Shown piece by piece: positions 13,159 to 24,705 of a stretch of DNA of 64,000 nucleotides. A model generated the notes under the pieces. The model was not told the DNA's origin. It did no database searches and saw only the letters and a program-made list of their open reading frames with translations. Numbering within the stretch: position 1 is the first letter of the stretch; every line of letters begins with the position of its first letter. Made by a program: the position numbers and the translations under genes. Origin of the DNA: Sycobia sp. Sy_11 (taxonomy: Eukaryota; Arthropoda; Insecta; Hymenoptera; Epichrysomallidae); the NCBI GenBank assembly GCA_018907035.1, contig JACCIC010000036.1:574501-638500 (forward strand), given 5' to 3'.

Positions 13159-14422
13159 ATTTCTTTGATGGAAGTTTTTAAATAAATAAATTTATAAAAA
13201 AAATACACTGAAATTCATCAAACTAATTTTCTTATTAATTTTTTGTTGATGATAGTACTAAACTATTACTTAATAGCAGCTTATCGAAGGAATAGTGATT
13301 ACTATTATAAAACGAGTACAGTATTAAAAATGAAAATATGTAAAATAGATAAAGATAATTTGATACAACAATGCATACATGGCATAATGAAAGTTGAAAA
13401 AATATTATTTTTTGTTTTATTTGCTTGTGCGTAAGAACTTTGATCTCGGATGATGAAACGTTTCGAATAATAGGTTTTGAATAATCAAATAATCTATTGA
13501 ATATGATTAAGTCCGTCCAAATGGTATTACTAATTAAGATACAAATTAAGAAAAACTCTCACAAATACCTGCTTTTCTTCCATTAATTAATAACATTTAT
13601 CCTAATTGACTTTTGAAGTTAGCAGTAAGATTCTTGTTGTACTGCATAATATATTTATGAAAACAAAATTTAGCAATAAAATTTCCATAGTTTGGTAGTT
13701 AATTTCATTTAATCCTAAGAACAGACTCAAATATATTTAATTGTAAGATAGTTCATTTTTACAAATTTACTATTAATATGGATTAACTAAGTAATGCCCT
13801 GCATAAGAAATTTAATTTATTTGTGAATTTAAGACCTATAGATTTACAATTTCTTGCATGAGATTGTTTTTCTTTATTTGATTAAACAAAGTATTTATCT
13901 TCACAGAGATATATTAAATTACTAAATTTTCATTTACTCAAATCCGAAACTGTGTAAGAGATGATTAGAAACTGCATTAAATAAACTAATGCATGAAATT
14001 ATACGAAATATAATATTTAAGTAACCTCTATTCTATTGAAGGATGCTTTATTGATATTTGATTACTAACTACTTTTTTCTAATAATAATAAATTAAATCA
14101 CGTATTTCAAAATTAAGAATTAAATTGATTTGTAAATCATTTAAAACCTTCTGATTTCACTTACAAAGTATTATAATACCCTAAGGTGTTTGAAACCATG
14201 AATTCAACTGAAATCATTTTGAGCCCTTGAAGATAATAGTACTTCTCTTCCCCATAACTTTCCCCATAAAAACAAATTTACACGCACATGCATACGATTA
14301 ATATATTTATAGAAATTGTCTGCATCTTACAGGTAGGGTAGAGCGTCGACTCTGCTGGTGGCGGTGAGAGCGACAACGGTGACTAGCAGTAGTAGCCAAG
14401 TGAACGCGATTTTTCTCTGCAT
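5486..14422 (-). CDS. Dh31: Diuretic hormone 31 (calcitonin-like) preprohormone, spliced gene
   Basis: Neuropeptide precursor for the calcitonin-like diuretic hormone DH31. In insects the amidated 31-residue peptide acts on a class B GPCR and drives fluid secretion, gut contraction and clock or arousal outputs (family knowledge). Three minus-strand coding exons, 14331-14422, 10218-10322 and 5486-5618, total 330 bp and encode 109 residues plus stop. Seen in the translation: a signal peptide at residues 1 to about 27 (hydrophobic core [10 protein letters not shown], likely cut after RVDA), an acidic propeptide at about 28-67, a Lys-Arg site at 68-69, hormone at 70-100 beginning [12 protein letters not shown] and ending AAANYAGGP, amidation Gly101, Arg102-105, and the tail SEQA. 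Introns are 4008 and 4599 bp with consensus GTAAG donors and CAG acceptors. Both junctions split a codon after its second base and rejoin in frame. Untranslated exons and alternative isoforms cannot be excluded. Confidence 0.95.
5968..6180. repeat. GGTACC-containing motif pair flanking the piggyBac relic
   Basis: CCCAGGGTACCGGGGTA at about 5971-5987 and CTACCTGGGTACCTCA at about 6165-6180 share a CC(A/T)GGGTACC core. They lie past the 3' end of the transposase relic. Subterminal or terminal motifs of the same element are one explanation. I could not find a matching motif on the other side. Confidence 0.3.
6411..6825 (-). pseudogene. piggyBac-like transposase relic in Dh31 intron 2
   Basis: An 80-codon block at 6650-6411 reads [14 protein letters not shown], an in-frame [21 protein letters not shown] and, later, [10 protein letters not shown] and [12 protein letters not shown]. 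This matches the catalytic-core layout of piggyBac (DDE_Tnp_1_7) transposases: 'YIPSKPAKYGIK', then '.YTGK', then '..FFTTLPLA'. Upstream, in another frame, a segment reads YLTVEE, stop, [10 protein letters not shown], equal to the 'TVDEQ...FRGR.KF' block. At least one frameshift and several stops show it is dead. Weaker similarity continues to about 6825. The element lies antisense-free (same strand as Dh31) within the intron. Family call from motif recognition only. Confidence 0.8.
7680..8990 (+). pseudogene. R1-clade non-LTR retrotransposon relic (reverse transcriptase) in Dh31 intron 2
   Basis: Broken reading frames carry the ordered blocks of an R1-type polymerase. The pre-RT segment [17 protein letters not shown] is at 7911-7952. 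[19 protein letters not shown] is at 8202-8258. The first catalytic block [12 protein letters not shown] is at 8373-8408. The segment around 8490-8530 reads [26 protein letters not shown] runs from 8546. The active-site box [10 protein letters not shown] falls within the open frame ending at 8740. C-terminal pieces KGRFHSK and, in another frame, [13 protein letters not shown] continue to about 8940. Numerous stops and frameshifts make it non-functional. It is antisense to Dh31. Neither end is defined; the endonuclease part is absent here. Confidence 0.88.
10218..10322 (-). CDS. Dh31: Dh31 coding exon 2 (propeptide)
   Basis: The acceptor reads TTTACAG|T (AG at 10324-10323) and the donor AA|GTAAGT (GT at 10217-10216). 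Between the split codons are 34 codons. They encode the spacer that starts [18 protein letters not shown] and continues through [15 protein letters not shown]. This is a moderately acidic propeptide with no internal dibasic site. Phase 2 at both ends matches the flanking exons. Its last two bases (AA) join the C of exon 3 to give Asn66, just before the Thr-Lys-Arg processing site. Confidence 0.93.
11224..11270. repeat. (TA)n microsatellite
   Basis: Uninterrupted AT dinucleotide run inside Dh31 intron 1. Confidence 0.95.
11771..11844. repeat. (TG)n microsatellite, 37 units
   Basis: Perfect TG run preceded by GTATGTATG. It creates spurious Cys/Val and Thr/His open frames on both strands. Confidence 0.97.
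11933..11970. repeat. Alternating purine-pyrimidine tract (CA/CG/TG)
   Basis: CAAACACG, then seven or so CG steps, then TGTGTGTGTGCGTGTATG. The strict alternation makes it a candidate Z-DNA-forming site about 90 bp from the (TG)37 tract. Confidence 0.85.
12258..12312. repeat. (TA)n microsatellite
   Basis: Uninterrupted AT dinucleotide run in Dh31 intron 1. Confidence 0.95.
13120..13156. repeat. (TA)n microsatellite
   Basis: Uninterrupted AT dinucleotide run in Dh31 intron 1. Confidence 0.95.
14331..14422 (-). CDS. Dh31: Dh31 coding exon 1 (start codon, signal peptide)
   Basis: The ATG is at 14422-14420. The exon encodes 30 full codons plus two bases (CT). It starts MQRKIAFTW, continues with a Leu/Val-rich hydrophobic core, and ends [10 protein letters not shown], a typical signal peptide with small residues near the cut site. 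The donor CT|GTAAGA is at 14330 and below. The split codon completes with the first base of exon 2 as CTT (Leu31). I chose this Met because it directly precedes a basic N-terminus and the hydrophobic stretch. Confidence 0.92.
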
Positions 14423-14515
14423 TCTTATAATGAGACGTTCTTTCTCCTTTTATTTTGCTATCTCTCTTTCTCTGTCTCTTATCAGTCTCAGACGAGATAA
14501 CACCACAGCAGTACT
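14423..14515 (-). other. Dh31: Possible 5' UTR part of the Dh31 start exon
   Basis: On the minus strand a pyrimidine-rich stretch ends in TTCTGTTCCAG, with AG at 14517-14516. It is followed by 93 bases with no upstream ATG in a Kozak-like context before the Dh31 start. This suggests a splice acceptor joining an upstream noncoding exon that I cannot locate. It could equally be plain promoter or 5' UTR sequence. Confidence 0.3.
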
Positions 14516-16678
14516 CTGGAACAGAACAGACGCAGGTATCGTATTAATGACGGATCTCGGATTATTTTATTATTCTTATGGAAGTGTGTGTATGTGGGTG
14601 CACGTACGTGTGTGCGTGTGTATGTGTATTTTTTTTGTCACTTTATTTTTTAGAATTTTTTGCCTCCCGTCCTCACGCAATTCAAAGACTCTAGAATTCT
14701 AATGGAGCTCTTCGTTATTTTTTACCTTTTCTTTATTGCGTCAAAATTCGTTCCACTTTTCTGCGCTCATTGTTCGCATATTGTCGTCGGATACACGAAT
14801 ACTGATCATTAAATAAAAATAATTAAAATTAATTTGAAAGAAGGGAGAAAATTTATAGAATTTCTGGTATTGTTGTTGAAACAAAGCCAAGCATGCTAAA
14901 AATTTCTTTATTACATTCCGTCAATCGTATATTGAAAATTTTTATTAAATATATAAATTTCACACAACAATTTATTTACTTTTATTTTTGTATTTGATAT
15001 AAAACTGTTTAATTTTCATACTTATTTTTTAATAATTATCAATTAATGTAGTTTTTATAGAATTGATCTTTATAAAAGAAAAAAGTACAAAAATACGAAA
15101 GCCAAATCACATTTATCATTAGTCTTGTAAAAATAGTGCATCGAAAAGACATAATGTAATAAAAATTTTATATATAATAAACATAATCATAATGCAGAAT
15201 CTTACTTTAAGAATTTATAATGAATATGTTTTTAATATAATAATAACGAAATTAATCTTCCTCTTACTAAAGTTTTAATGGAAAAAATGATAATTTCGTT
15301 ATCTACAAATCTAAACTGCCAAAAGATATCTTTAACTTTAGAATTAATCTTTTCATAATTACAAAAGAACAGAATATCAAAGATGTAAAGGCTCGTATAT
15401 AAATGCAATAATAGTTGCTTGCAAAATATTAAGTTAACGAGAAGATTAGGCATGTACTTAATGTGAAAAATACGATTTTCATATGTATAAAGATGAACAA
15501 TAATATTGATTTTATAGAAGAGATCAGAAATTGGCCTAATTTCGAGAGTTCTATAGATATATGGAGCATGGCAAACGAGGTTTTCTTTATCTTCAGTCAT
15601 CGAATTGGATGAGCTGAATAATTCAATAAAGATGCATGTCGGTTTGTTTCAATTCAGTGCCCAGCTTAATATTTTGATCCCGATTTTTTTCATGATTACA
15701 CGATTAAATACTGATATATAGCTATATTTATTAAAAATCCAGCAATATAATATGTACAAGTCAACAATAACATATTATTTTAATCAGTTTTTATCCTTTT
15801 TAGCTTATTTATTGTGAAATTAATAATAAGATTGAATCAGTTTCAGATATAACGAATACATTGATTTTTAGATAATACTTATGCGAATTGAGTTATAGGA
15901 TGAGTATTGTTTTTTCATTCCCGCCCCCTCCTGCCCGGTGTGAGGTAATTCGACAGTTGCATTAAGACGCTGAATTGATGTGCGGTCTAAATTTCAACTA
16001 ATTAGGAAAAATTATTTCCAACGCATCTCTCGAGCAAAGACAATGTCAACGAAAGTTTTGAGAAAATATGCGCTTCAATAAATAGTTTAAATTTTTTTAA
16101 ATTTTAGCATTAGCTTAACAGGATTCTGTGCCACTAAAAATAAAAAAAAAATTTCATTACAGAATAAAAAGACACAATAGAAAGATAATACTCGGTTAAA
16201 GCCCTGCATTATTTGCAAATTTCAAATTAAAAATCTAATGAAATTATAAAAACGGTGTTTTTTTAGCTCCTTCCACCCCGCAGCGAGATAATCCGAGAAT
16301 TACATTAAGTCGCTGAATAGATTTATCCTCGAGAATTACGGTAAAACGTACATTGGAGTCCGCAAACTATGCTCGGTTCTTCAATAATCATAAAAATCCG
16401 CAAGATTTTTAGATTGCGTAGAAGTTGTACGATTTGTATCAACATAAGCCGTGCGTATTCGAGACTTCTGAACCTTAGCGTAAAATAATGTTTTAACATT
16501 TCGTAAAGAAATATTATGTAACATATGAATCTCGTTAAATCAAATTTAAATCTACCTGAGCTTAAATTGGATGAAATTTTAATATTAGATATGAAATGAA
16601 ACTTATTATAAACATTCCATCCTTTTGTATAGTAAAAAGATGCGTGTAATTTGACATTTTTCTTCCTCTCCTTTCTCA

Positions 16679-16737
<59 letters not shown>

Positions 16738-18049
16738 GCTCTCTCTCTCACATGCACACACGCACGCGCAGCCTTTCTGTCTTGGCGCTGGCGAGTTTCT
16801 TGATTTGTCTATTTATTCGCTGGTTCTACTCATAGTATTATTTATGCTCAATTTGGCTCTTGTAGTATTTCATTGGTTACGGATTGTGGCAAATATTTCA
16901 CTCTGTACATTAATAAAATAGTTCTTGTAAGCCATAAACACTGTCATTCATGGATTCACCATTTTTCAAATGCAAAAAATTTAAGGTTCGAAATTTTACT
17001 GAAATTATCTTTAACTAAGTGAAACTCATTACAGCACTACTAATGCCATTTGTGTGAAAATTCTAATTTGTTTTTTTTGTAGAAATTAAATTTTTTTCAT
17101 TATTAGCCAGTTTCTAATGTAATATAAATTGTGGCGAATAATAATACATGTACCACTCTTTGCCTAAATACTCGAGTACCTCTAAACGACGCCTGAGTTG
17201 CATCAATCCTGCTATTCCAAAATTAAATTTCGAGTAGTTATACTAATAAGGGCAGGTTACATCGACCCGAGGACCAAGTGTTATAATTTGGGGAAAAATG
17301 TATAGAATTTAGCTAAAAAATGAATATTTTGCTTTTTTCAAATGAGTATTTATTCCATTTATTTTTGGATACATAACTCTTTTTTTACTAATTATTTATT
17401 AAATTTGTACTAAATGTGTTTTCGCTGTTCAATGTGACATCTTTTTATTTTTAACAGCTATACGGTACCGCGTTTTATATCATTTTCTACTAATTTATCG
17501 CAAATATATCTAAAACTTAAAATTTTTTTAGTCTTAATATAAATACATGGAAAATTGATATATAATAAATTTTTTTGATTTAAATTATTAACAATAATAT
17601 ACTCCGTTGGTTGAATCGAAATACTATGTAATATTAATTTCTGATTTTACTATAAAAAATTTGATAACTTATATGTTATCAATAAAGGACTGAATAAAAA
17701 CAAATAAAGCTACTAGAGTCATGGTTATTATATGTGACTGAAAAAGATTAAAATGTTCAAATATAGATTTATTATGGATTTACTGGCTGCTAATTGTTTT
17801 GTTACATTGTTATTGAAAACACTAATCAAAAATCAAAATATTAAATACCTTACATATATCTAAATAATATAGTTAGACCTATAACTAGTATCTAATTATA
17901 TTAGCAAAAGCCAATAATTCAAAATCTGTCCTTGAATAAGACAAACAATTCATATTTAAGAAAATATCTGAAATGTCTAAACACCATGAATTATTTCACA
18001 GCCATTACTTTTTTACTATTTCTTAAAACTGCAATTACTTTTTAAAATA
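14516..18049. other. Upstream region of Dh31, noncoding as far as seen
   Basis: This should hold the Dh31 promoter and any noncoding first exon, but I could not identify a TATA or initiator element with confidence. A 122-residue minus-strand open frame at 15232-15600 and a (CT)n-driven one at 16323-16757 are present. The first has faint resemblance to retrotransposon C-terminal sequence; the second is a repeat artefact. Confidence 0.5.
16682..16749. repeat. (CT)n microsatellite
   Basis: CT run with two CG interruptions, followed by CACATGCACACACG. Confidence 0.95.
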
Positions 18050-18629
18050 ATTTGTAATAAAGCAAAATATTTTCTTGATTGAGCGCAGATATAATCTTCT
18101 GGCATGTACACACTTATGTCAGAGTTGGAATGTGTCTATTTTATCAATAAATCCGTGGACGATCACAAAGGTTCGATTTTGTGATCATAAAGATATCGGA
18201 AGTTTGTGTACGTGACAGATTATGGATTTTCTTCTCTGCTGTTCCAATCCACCTAGTATCCTCCATTGTACAGAGAATATTTTGGTATTCAGATATTGAT
18301 ATTGCTCATCTGTCTCTTCGTATCCTCCAAGCCACTGCTGCGACTTTTTGGTTTAGTTTCACTCGATACTCAAGTATATGATAGTCACTGCCAGGATATA
18401 AATTCTTCAATTTCCATTTTAAACCTTCTCCTATGAGCTTAGGATCGATAAAAGTCTGGTCAACTATCCATGGCTCATTGCTCCTGTTTTGGGTTGGACC
18501 TATTCATATCTTTGCGATCTCCAACACAAATGTAGAAAGGATCTTGAGAAGTGCCCATCCGCACGTAGTGGTTTTCGCATTCTACCATTTTGTTGTCCAA
18601 GCATGAATATCCTCTACTATTACAACCGG
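18050..18629 (-). pseudogene. R1-like non-LTR retrotransposon relic (endonuclease C-terminal region)
   Basis: At 18629-18504 the minus strand reads VVIVEDIHAWTTKW, stop, NAKTTTCGWALLKILSTF, matching the 'VVGDFNA...W.S...R G..L...' block of APE-type endonucleases. At 18476-18306 it reads EPWIVDQTFIDPKLIG, then LKNLYPGSDYHILEYRVK, equal to the 'S.IDLTF.S..L....W.V....SDH..I.' block with degraded catalytic residues (Gly-Asp-Phe-Asn has become Glu-Asp-Ile-His; Ser-Asp-His has become Ser-Asp-Tyr). Linker-like sequence continues down to about 18050. The strand and content differ from the intronic relic, so this is a separate insertion. Confidence 0.75.
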
Positions 18630-18649
18630 TAGTATACAGTTTTTAAATT

Positions 18650-18654
<5 letters not shown>

Positions 18655-18680
<26 letters not shown>
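18655..18680. repeat. (CT)n microsatellite
   Basis: Thirteen CT units adjoining the R1-like endonuclease relic. Confidence 0.9.
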
Positions 18681-18687
<7 letters not shown>

Positions 18688-19317
18688 ATATTATAATGTA
18701 GAATGTAAGTAAGGTTTTGTATAAAGAATAGAAGGAAGTGTGGTTTTTTAACCATTTTTTATTGATATCAATGTTTACTAAAAATTGATATAAGAATTAT
18801 CATAGATCATAATTTTTTCAAAAAAAAGATTTTTTTCAAACGCACAATTCATTTCAAAAACATTCATAACATCCATTTCGAATTCTCGAGCGCATTGCAG
18901 TACTTATTAAACGAGAGAAAATAAAAAAATCTTCCTCCTCGTGGAATAGTAGCCGCAAGCTATTCCACGTTTTGATAAATTTATCCGTTCGTTAACGAAA
19001 CGCCCATGCAACAGGCACGGTTGGAGAGGGAGAGAGAGAGAGAGAGTAACCCTTAGACGGAAAAGCCACTTTTCTCTCGCTACGGACGCGCGATTGCGAT
19101 AGCCGGCGCAAGAGCAAAGAGTAGCTAAGCGGACGGTTTGACGAAAGCGGGGCGAGCGGGGAAATTTCAGAGTTCAGTAAGGTCAAGCTTACGACCAAGC
19201 ATAAATTGACGTCAGCACTAAATGGAGACGAATTTCATTTCGTTCTTCCTTCTTTTAATTATTTTTCATTATTATTATTATTATTATTAATATTCTTTTT
19301 TGTTTTTATCTTAAGGG

Positions 19318-19319
<2 letters not shown>

Positions 19320-19396
<77 letters not shown>
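19320..19396. repeat. Compound (CT)n(AT)n microsatellite
   Basis: About 17 CT units (to 19353) pass directly into about 21 AT units. Confidence 0.96.
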
Positions 19397-19398
<2 letters not shown>

Positions 19399-22300
19399 TT
19401 TTGAGAGGAGGATGAACGAATATATAACGAGAGGATTTATATTTTTCTTTTTGGACAGGAGTCATTATAATTGCGGATGAATTACTTATCTCATAGGGGC
19501 AAGAAAGAGTAATTTCTTTTTGATTATCTTGTAGCGACATTTTTTCTTCCACTGTTCGCGAGAGAGCAGCCCGTCGGAAATGCCACCGGTGGCAAAGTCA
19601 CCCCGGAAAGAATGAAGCTAGGCGGGTGTCAATCCTTACAACTTTACGATCCTTTTACAACGCAATTTTATTTCGTAGAACCTGGAAGACCGCTATTCAC
19701 AATTTGTGTGAAATAATAAGGAGACAAGAGCACGTCGGAGACAAGCAAGTAGCCTCTATTGTCAGTTGAATCTTCTTTTTAGTCAGTATTCGTATGAATT
19801 TTTATTAAAAATTACAGTCTACTTACAGGCCATGGTTAAGGGTTAGTGCGGAATATTTTTCTGTCGTGTTAACTAATGTTAGTTTAATAAATGTAGATTC
19901 TTATTATAAGTTTCAGCGACGATACACTGTGAACATTTTCATTAAGATTGTTTTTTTCTCTATTATTTTATTTACATTCGGCCGTATACCGTCGAATTTA
20001 TCGACGCTAGGTTCAAAAAAATTGCTGCTCACTTAAAAAAATGAATATAACCATCTACTTTACGAAGAAAACAAAGAAATATAAAGATTCAATTTATTTT
20101 TTCATTAATTTCTCTTTATTCAAATATAAGCTTAAGTAAATATCCAAATAATATTATTTATTATTAAAATAGTTACTGTTAGTATAACATTTCATTTATA
20201 TTATTTTTACGCTTCATTCAATACATACATTTTACGTATTTTAAAACTATCATTCAATTTTTTAATTTAAACAGTCACAAATAATGCATGGAATTCAATC
20301 AATCGTACGTTGTTACTTCTGTAATTAAGAAATCTAGTTGTTTTCATGCCAAAGAATCTTGTATGAGATAATAATAGTGTTTTAGAACATTGAAACCCTT
20401 TTTATTGATGCACGTCTTTTCTCAAAATTTTCATTGACAATATTTTTGTTCCAGAGAAGCTTTGGAAAGATTGGCTGGGCAGATGTTCTATTTAAATACA
20501 TTGGTAAATATTCTGTGAGTTATAGCCAAATGCATCAGCCAAACTTGTGACTCTCTTTGTAAGAGAAAATTCGGACGAACTAGTAATTAGGCTAAGATAA
20601 GACTACGAACTTAAAAATAAAACTATGAAGCTCTAAATTTGATACAATTGTCCCTAAAAATCAGACTTATTTTTAAAAAATTTTTTGTCACGACTAATGG
20701 TGAAAAATCTAATTTACATTTGCTCGAAAAAAGGATTTGAGAGATTAGTTCTGTTTTTTGGATTGTCCCTAATTTAACTGAATTGTCCATTGCGTTATGA
20801 CGAATGATTTCAAGTATATTGCCACGCACACCAATTGGCGCCCGAATCAACTTCTTCGCCAGTAATTTTCCAGGAACTTCAAAATATTAACTAAACGAGA
20901 AAAAAAAGAAAATGAAACGAAGTAATTTCACACTAATAGGGTAGAGAGAATTTTTTTTGCATCGACGAAGCTATACACCGAGCCTGCTCCGTAATGGGCC
21001 AAGAGGACACCGTCGAGTTAAGCTTAATGCGAACACGTTTCGACTTAACGAGAGCAAGTATAAAGTGTTTTTCTTTTTTTTCACCACCATTAGGTCTTGC
21101 AATTTCCTGCTACCGTTCTTTAAAAAGCCGTAACGACGCGCCAAGAGAATTTTCCCATTCTCAAGATTAACCATTCCGATTCTCCGTCACGCTATCAATT
21201 TTTTAATTCAATGGATAATTGAGATAAGCCTACGCATAATCCGAAAATTGGAAGCTAATAACCTCGTTATATTAAATTATTGATCTGCGCTTGCAAATGA
21301 ACCTCGTATTGAAAAGTTGAACAACCGATAACTGAAACGTTCAGCAGAAGTAAGCAGTGTAGCTCGGATGTTTCGACTTTGTTGATCGCTTCGATATTTT
21401 TTAATATTCATCAATGCAAGTTGGGTAGGATATTGATAAGTTTGGCACCCAAACCTACGAAATGTGACGCGAGTATCAAATTTGATCATTTTCAATGCAT
21501 TGATCACTCCACAGCAGTGTTTCCGAATCGGCATTAACAAATGTATACGTGGAAGAAATAAAAACAAATTTAAGAGCAAAATTTTATTAAAAAATTGAAC
21601 TAGAACAAGGAGGCAATCTACCAATTTTATTGCATAAAATGGTAAATAAATAATATTAAAAGGTTTTATTGGCACATTTGTCAAGTTTACTTTGCTTCTT
21701 CGAAATAATCTCTTGTATTATCAGAATTTTTCCGTGCCGCAATAAATCAATCGGCTGGAGATGAGAGGGAGTTTAAAGCAGAATTGGAAAATGGTAAACG
21801 ACAAAAGCGGCCGCCTCCCGCACGACTCAGCAAGACCCCGATATTTAAAGGATATAGCCATCCACCCTCGCGGCCACGATGCAACTTGTTGCGAGTGAAA
21901 AGCGCGACGAACCCGTACATACGTATCATTCGATCACGCCGCTGATTTTTTGTAAACTTATTGTTCAGACAAACTTATTATAGCAGTATATTTGTAAATT
22001 TAGGAGGTAATCTTTTAAAAATTAAATGCGAATTTCAAATTTCTACAAATGAATAATTTTTCCGGTATTTGAAGAAAAAGACCTAGCAAAATTTTTGCCA
22101 AATTTGTGATTGTATCAATCGGGACTTCATAGTTTGGAAAATATATACATGTTGACATTCTACCTTTTTTTACAAATATTATTAGAAATCAATAATAAGC
22201 CTATAATTATTATAGTTAGAGTGGTGTTATTTTTACAAATTTTCATATACAAATTGCCTGTTGAAACGTATACGTTACTACGTGCATGCGCGATAAATAC

Positions 22301-22530
22301 TTATCGCTGTCGTACATATCAGCGACAGATTGCCTTTCATCCCTACAACTGTTATTGTCTAAACTGCCTGTTAATATCACGGTTACTAATTACTCATGTA
22401 ATGTTTCTTTATTGATTTTATTTATTTTAGCGAAAGGTTGCGATGTTGCGTTCTAGATTGACGAATTTTCATGTAGAAATGCTTGGCTCGAGGCATCCGT
22501 TCTACATGCGCTTGACATGTGAACACATGG

Positions 22531-22534
<4 letters not shown>

Positions 22535-22580
<46 letters not shown>
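22535..22580. repeat. (TA)n microsatellite
   Basis: Uninterrupted AT dinucleotide run. Confidence 0.95.
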
Positions 22581-22582
<2 letters not shown>

Positions 22583-23963
22583 AGAAAAATATTGCGTTCC
22601 AAAGTTAGAATTGAATAATGGTTGGTTTGATCATTTATTTAAAATTTAATTCATTAGTAATTTGTATGTGAATTAAGGTTTTTGTTATTGAGATTGTTAA
22701 TTAAATGTTATAGTTCGTCTTTGGAAGGGAGGGCGATTATAAAGTAACTCTACATTTCGCCATAAAAATAACGTTTAGTTTTATTTATCCAAAACAAATA
22801 AATTAGAGAAAATCATTAAAAGCTATGTTATACTATTTTATTTGAAGAATTTTTTTTCTTATTTTAACTGAATCTTTTCATTAGTAAATAATAAATAAAT
22901 GTTCATTTCAATCTATTCAATTTTTATTCAGTGCATAAATTTTTCATTTTATTTAAAGGAAGTGTACTCTATGACTAGTTGAAAGAATCTTTTCTTTTAT
23001 TAAAAATTGGTTTTCACAAATATTTGCGAAATAATCTTCTATAAAAGAAAAAAAGAAAAATCTTCTAATAAGAAAAAAAGCCTTTTTTAGAAGAAACCTT
23101 TAATGAACAGTGTCCATACTTATAATCATTTGTTTTTTTTTTTTATATATACACCCGATTATCGATGTCGAATTGGCGTTACAGTTCTGTATAATGGAGA
23201 TTAATGGCGAAAAAGTTTTTAGTTCATTTGAATGTAAAAGTTAATTATACACTTCTACCTGAGTGAATGACATCGATGATTGTAACGAAAGTATAATAGT
23301 AAGATATATTATTGAAAATATTCTCTTTTCTCCTTGAGAAACTCCTCATTCATCAGTCTAATTTTGTTTCAGATATACATTGTAGGAAAGCAACGAATTG
23401 GAAATATTATTTGTTATCTCAGATGGGTAAATCGACTGTAGTTCCGTAAGGAGTAAATCCATTTTGTTTGACGAGGATGTTTGCGCGCAGGCACCGAAAT
23501 GACAAAGAGTGGAAAGAGTTCGATTTGCTCCGATTTATTGTCTGTCTTTTGTTTTATATACGGAGTATAGAACGTATAGACTATGAATAAACTGCTTATA
23601 ATCTGAAGCATAAATCATTGACTCTCGCAATGTCAACTCAATATACTTCTTTATGTAAACGAATGAAAGAGTGTATAAGCAAGGACGTTTATTTCTTTTC
23701 TGTCTCGAGTGGTAAAGAGAATCCCTCTTTGTTCGTGAGTTGGTGTTACGTTTTTTTAGTCATATCAGTAGTGCACAATTTAGAGAACATTTTGCAATAG
23801 ACGTTTAGAGCTACAATTCATTTACACGAGACAATTTCTCATCTACATCAAATAAAAGTTCAGGATAAATTCATATTATTTTAAAATTTAAATACTTCAA
23901 TTTGTCAATATTTTACAGAATTTAAAATAAAATATTCTGAAATGCTCCAAGAAACCTTTAAAC

Positions 23964-23967
<4 letters not shown>

Positions 23968-24026
<59 letters not shown>

Positions 24027-24041
24027 TAGATAGATAGATAT
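23968..24041. repeat. (TA)n(GATA)n compound microsatellite
   Basis: TA run to 24024 followed by four GATA units. Confidence 0.95.
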
Positions 24042-24648
24042 GTAAGCATGTACAAGTTTTAATTAGCTCTGGAATAATCTTGAGAACTTACTTGTGAACA
24101 AAAATTTGCCAGAAAGAAAATAGAAGTAAATATTTTGATGAATGATAAGCATTTGCATAAATGAGATTATGCTAATATTTTCTTCTTAAATAATGATGGA
24201 TTTAAATATCTACAATTGATATGCAGTTTTATTTTTAATTCTATTTTTAAAATAGAATAAATATTCCTGTTATTTTCTTAAACAGAATTTTGTTCCAGTT
24301 CTTTCAGTTATCATCAGCACAGTTGTTATTGATTTTACTGCCCTGTGTTTTTCGAACTGTAAACTAGTTTTGCTCTACTGAATTAAAATAATCACATTCT
24401 TGTTATTTTAGAATATATTACTTATTTATAAGGGATGCAAATAAATAAATCTCAAAATCATGAGAAATTCGAGATTGAATTTTGTAATTAATATATCCTA
24501 AATGCATATATTACAGTGAAGCAAAATTAAGCATTGGCGAACTAATGGGAAATCTTAAGAATTCAACGCGAATAATTGCTGTATACATTGCACGAAATCT
24601 AATTGACCCGATTTAGTTTAAGCCTCATAGGCAAGCTTTTAGATCTAT

Positions 24649-24651
<3 letters not shown>

Positions 24652-24701
<50 letters not shown>
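24652..24701. repeat. (TA)n microsatellite
   Basis: Uninterrupted AT dinucleotide run. Confidence 0.95.

Positions 24702-24705
<4 letters not shown>

Larger units (their letters stand above)
10323..14330 (-). other. Dh31: Dh31 intron 1
   Basis: 4008 bp between the signal-peptide exon and the propeptide exon. It contains (TA)n at 11224-11270, 12258-12312 and 13120-13156, a long (TG)n at 11771-11844, an alternating CG/TG tract at about 11933-11970, and a GC-richer block at 12030-12250. No further exon is needed to join the flanking exons in frame. Confidence 0.85.

Noticed and set aside
16323..16757. 144-residue minus-strand open frame with an Arg-Glu repeat N-terminus
   Set aside because: The N-terminal third is translated from the (CT)n microsatellite; the rest is AT-rich with no domain. 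It is a repeat artefact.
21277..21684. 135-residue minus-strand open frame
   Set aside because: Leu/Ile/Phe-rich start, then a basic stretch, with no recognisable family or splice context. It is consistent with chance in AT-rich DNA.
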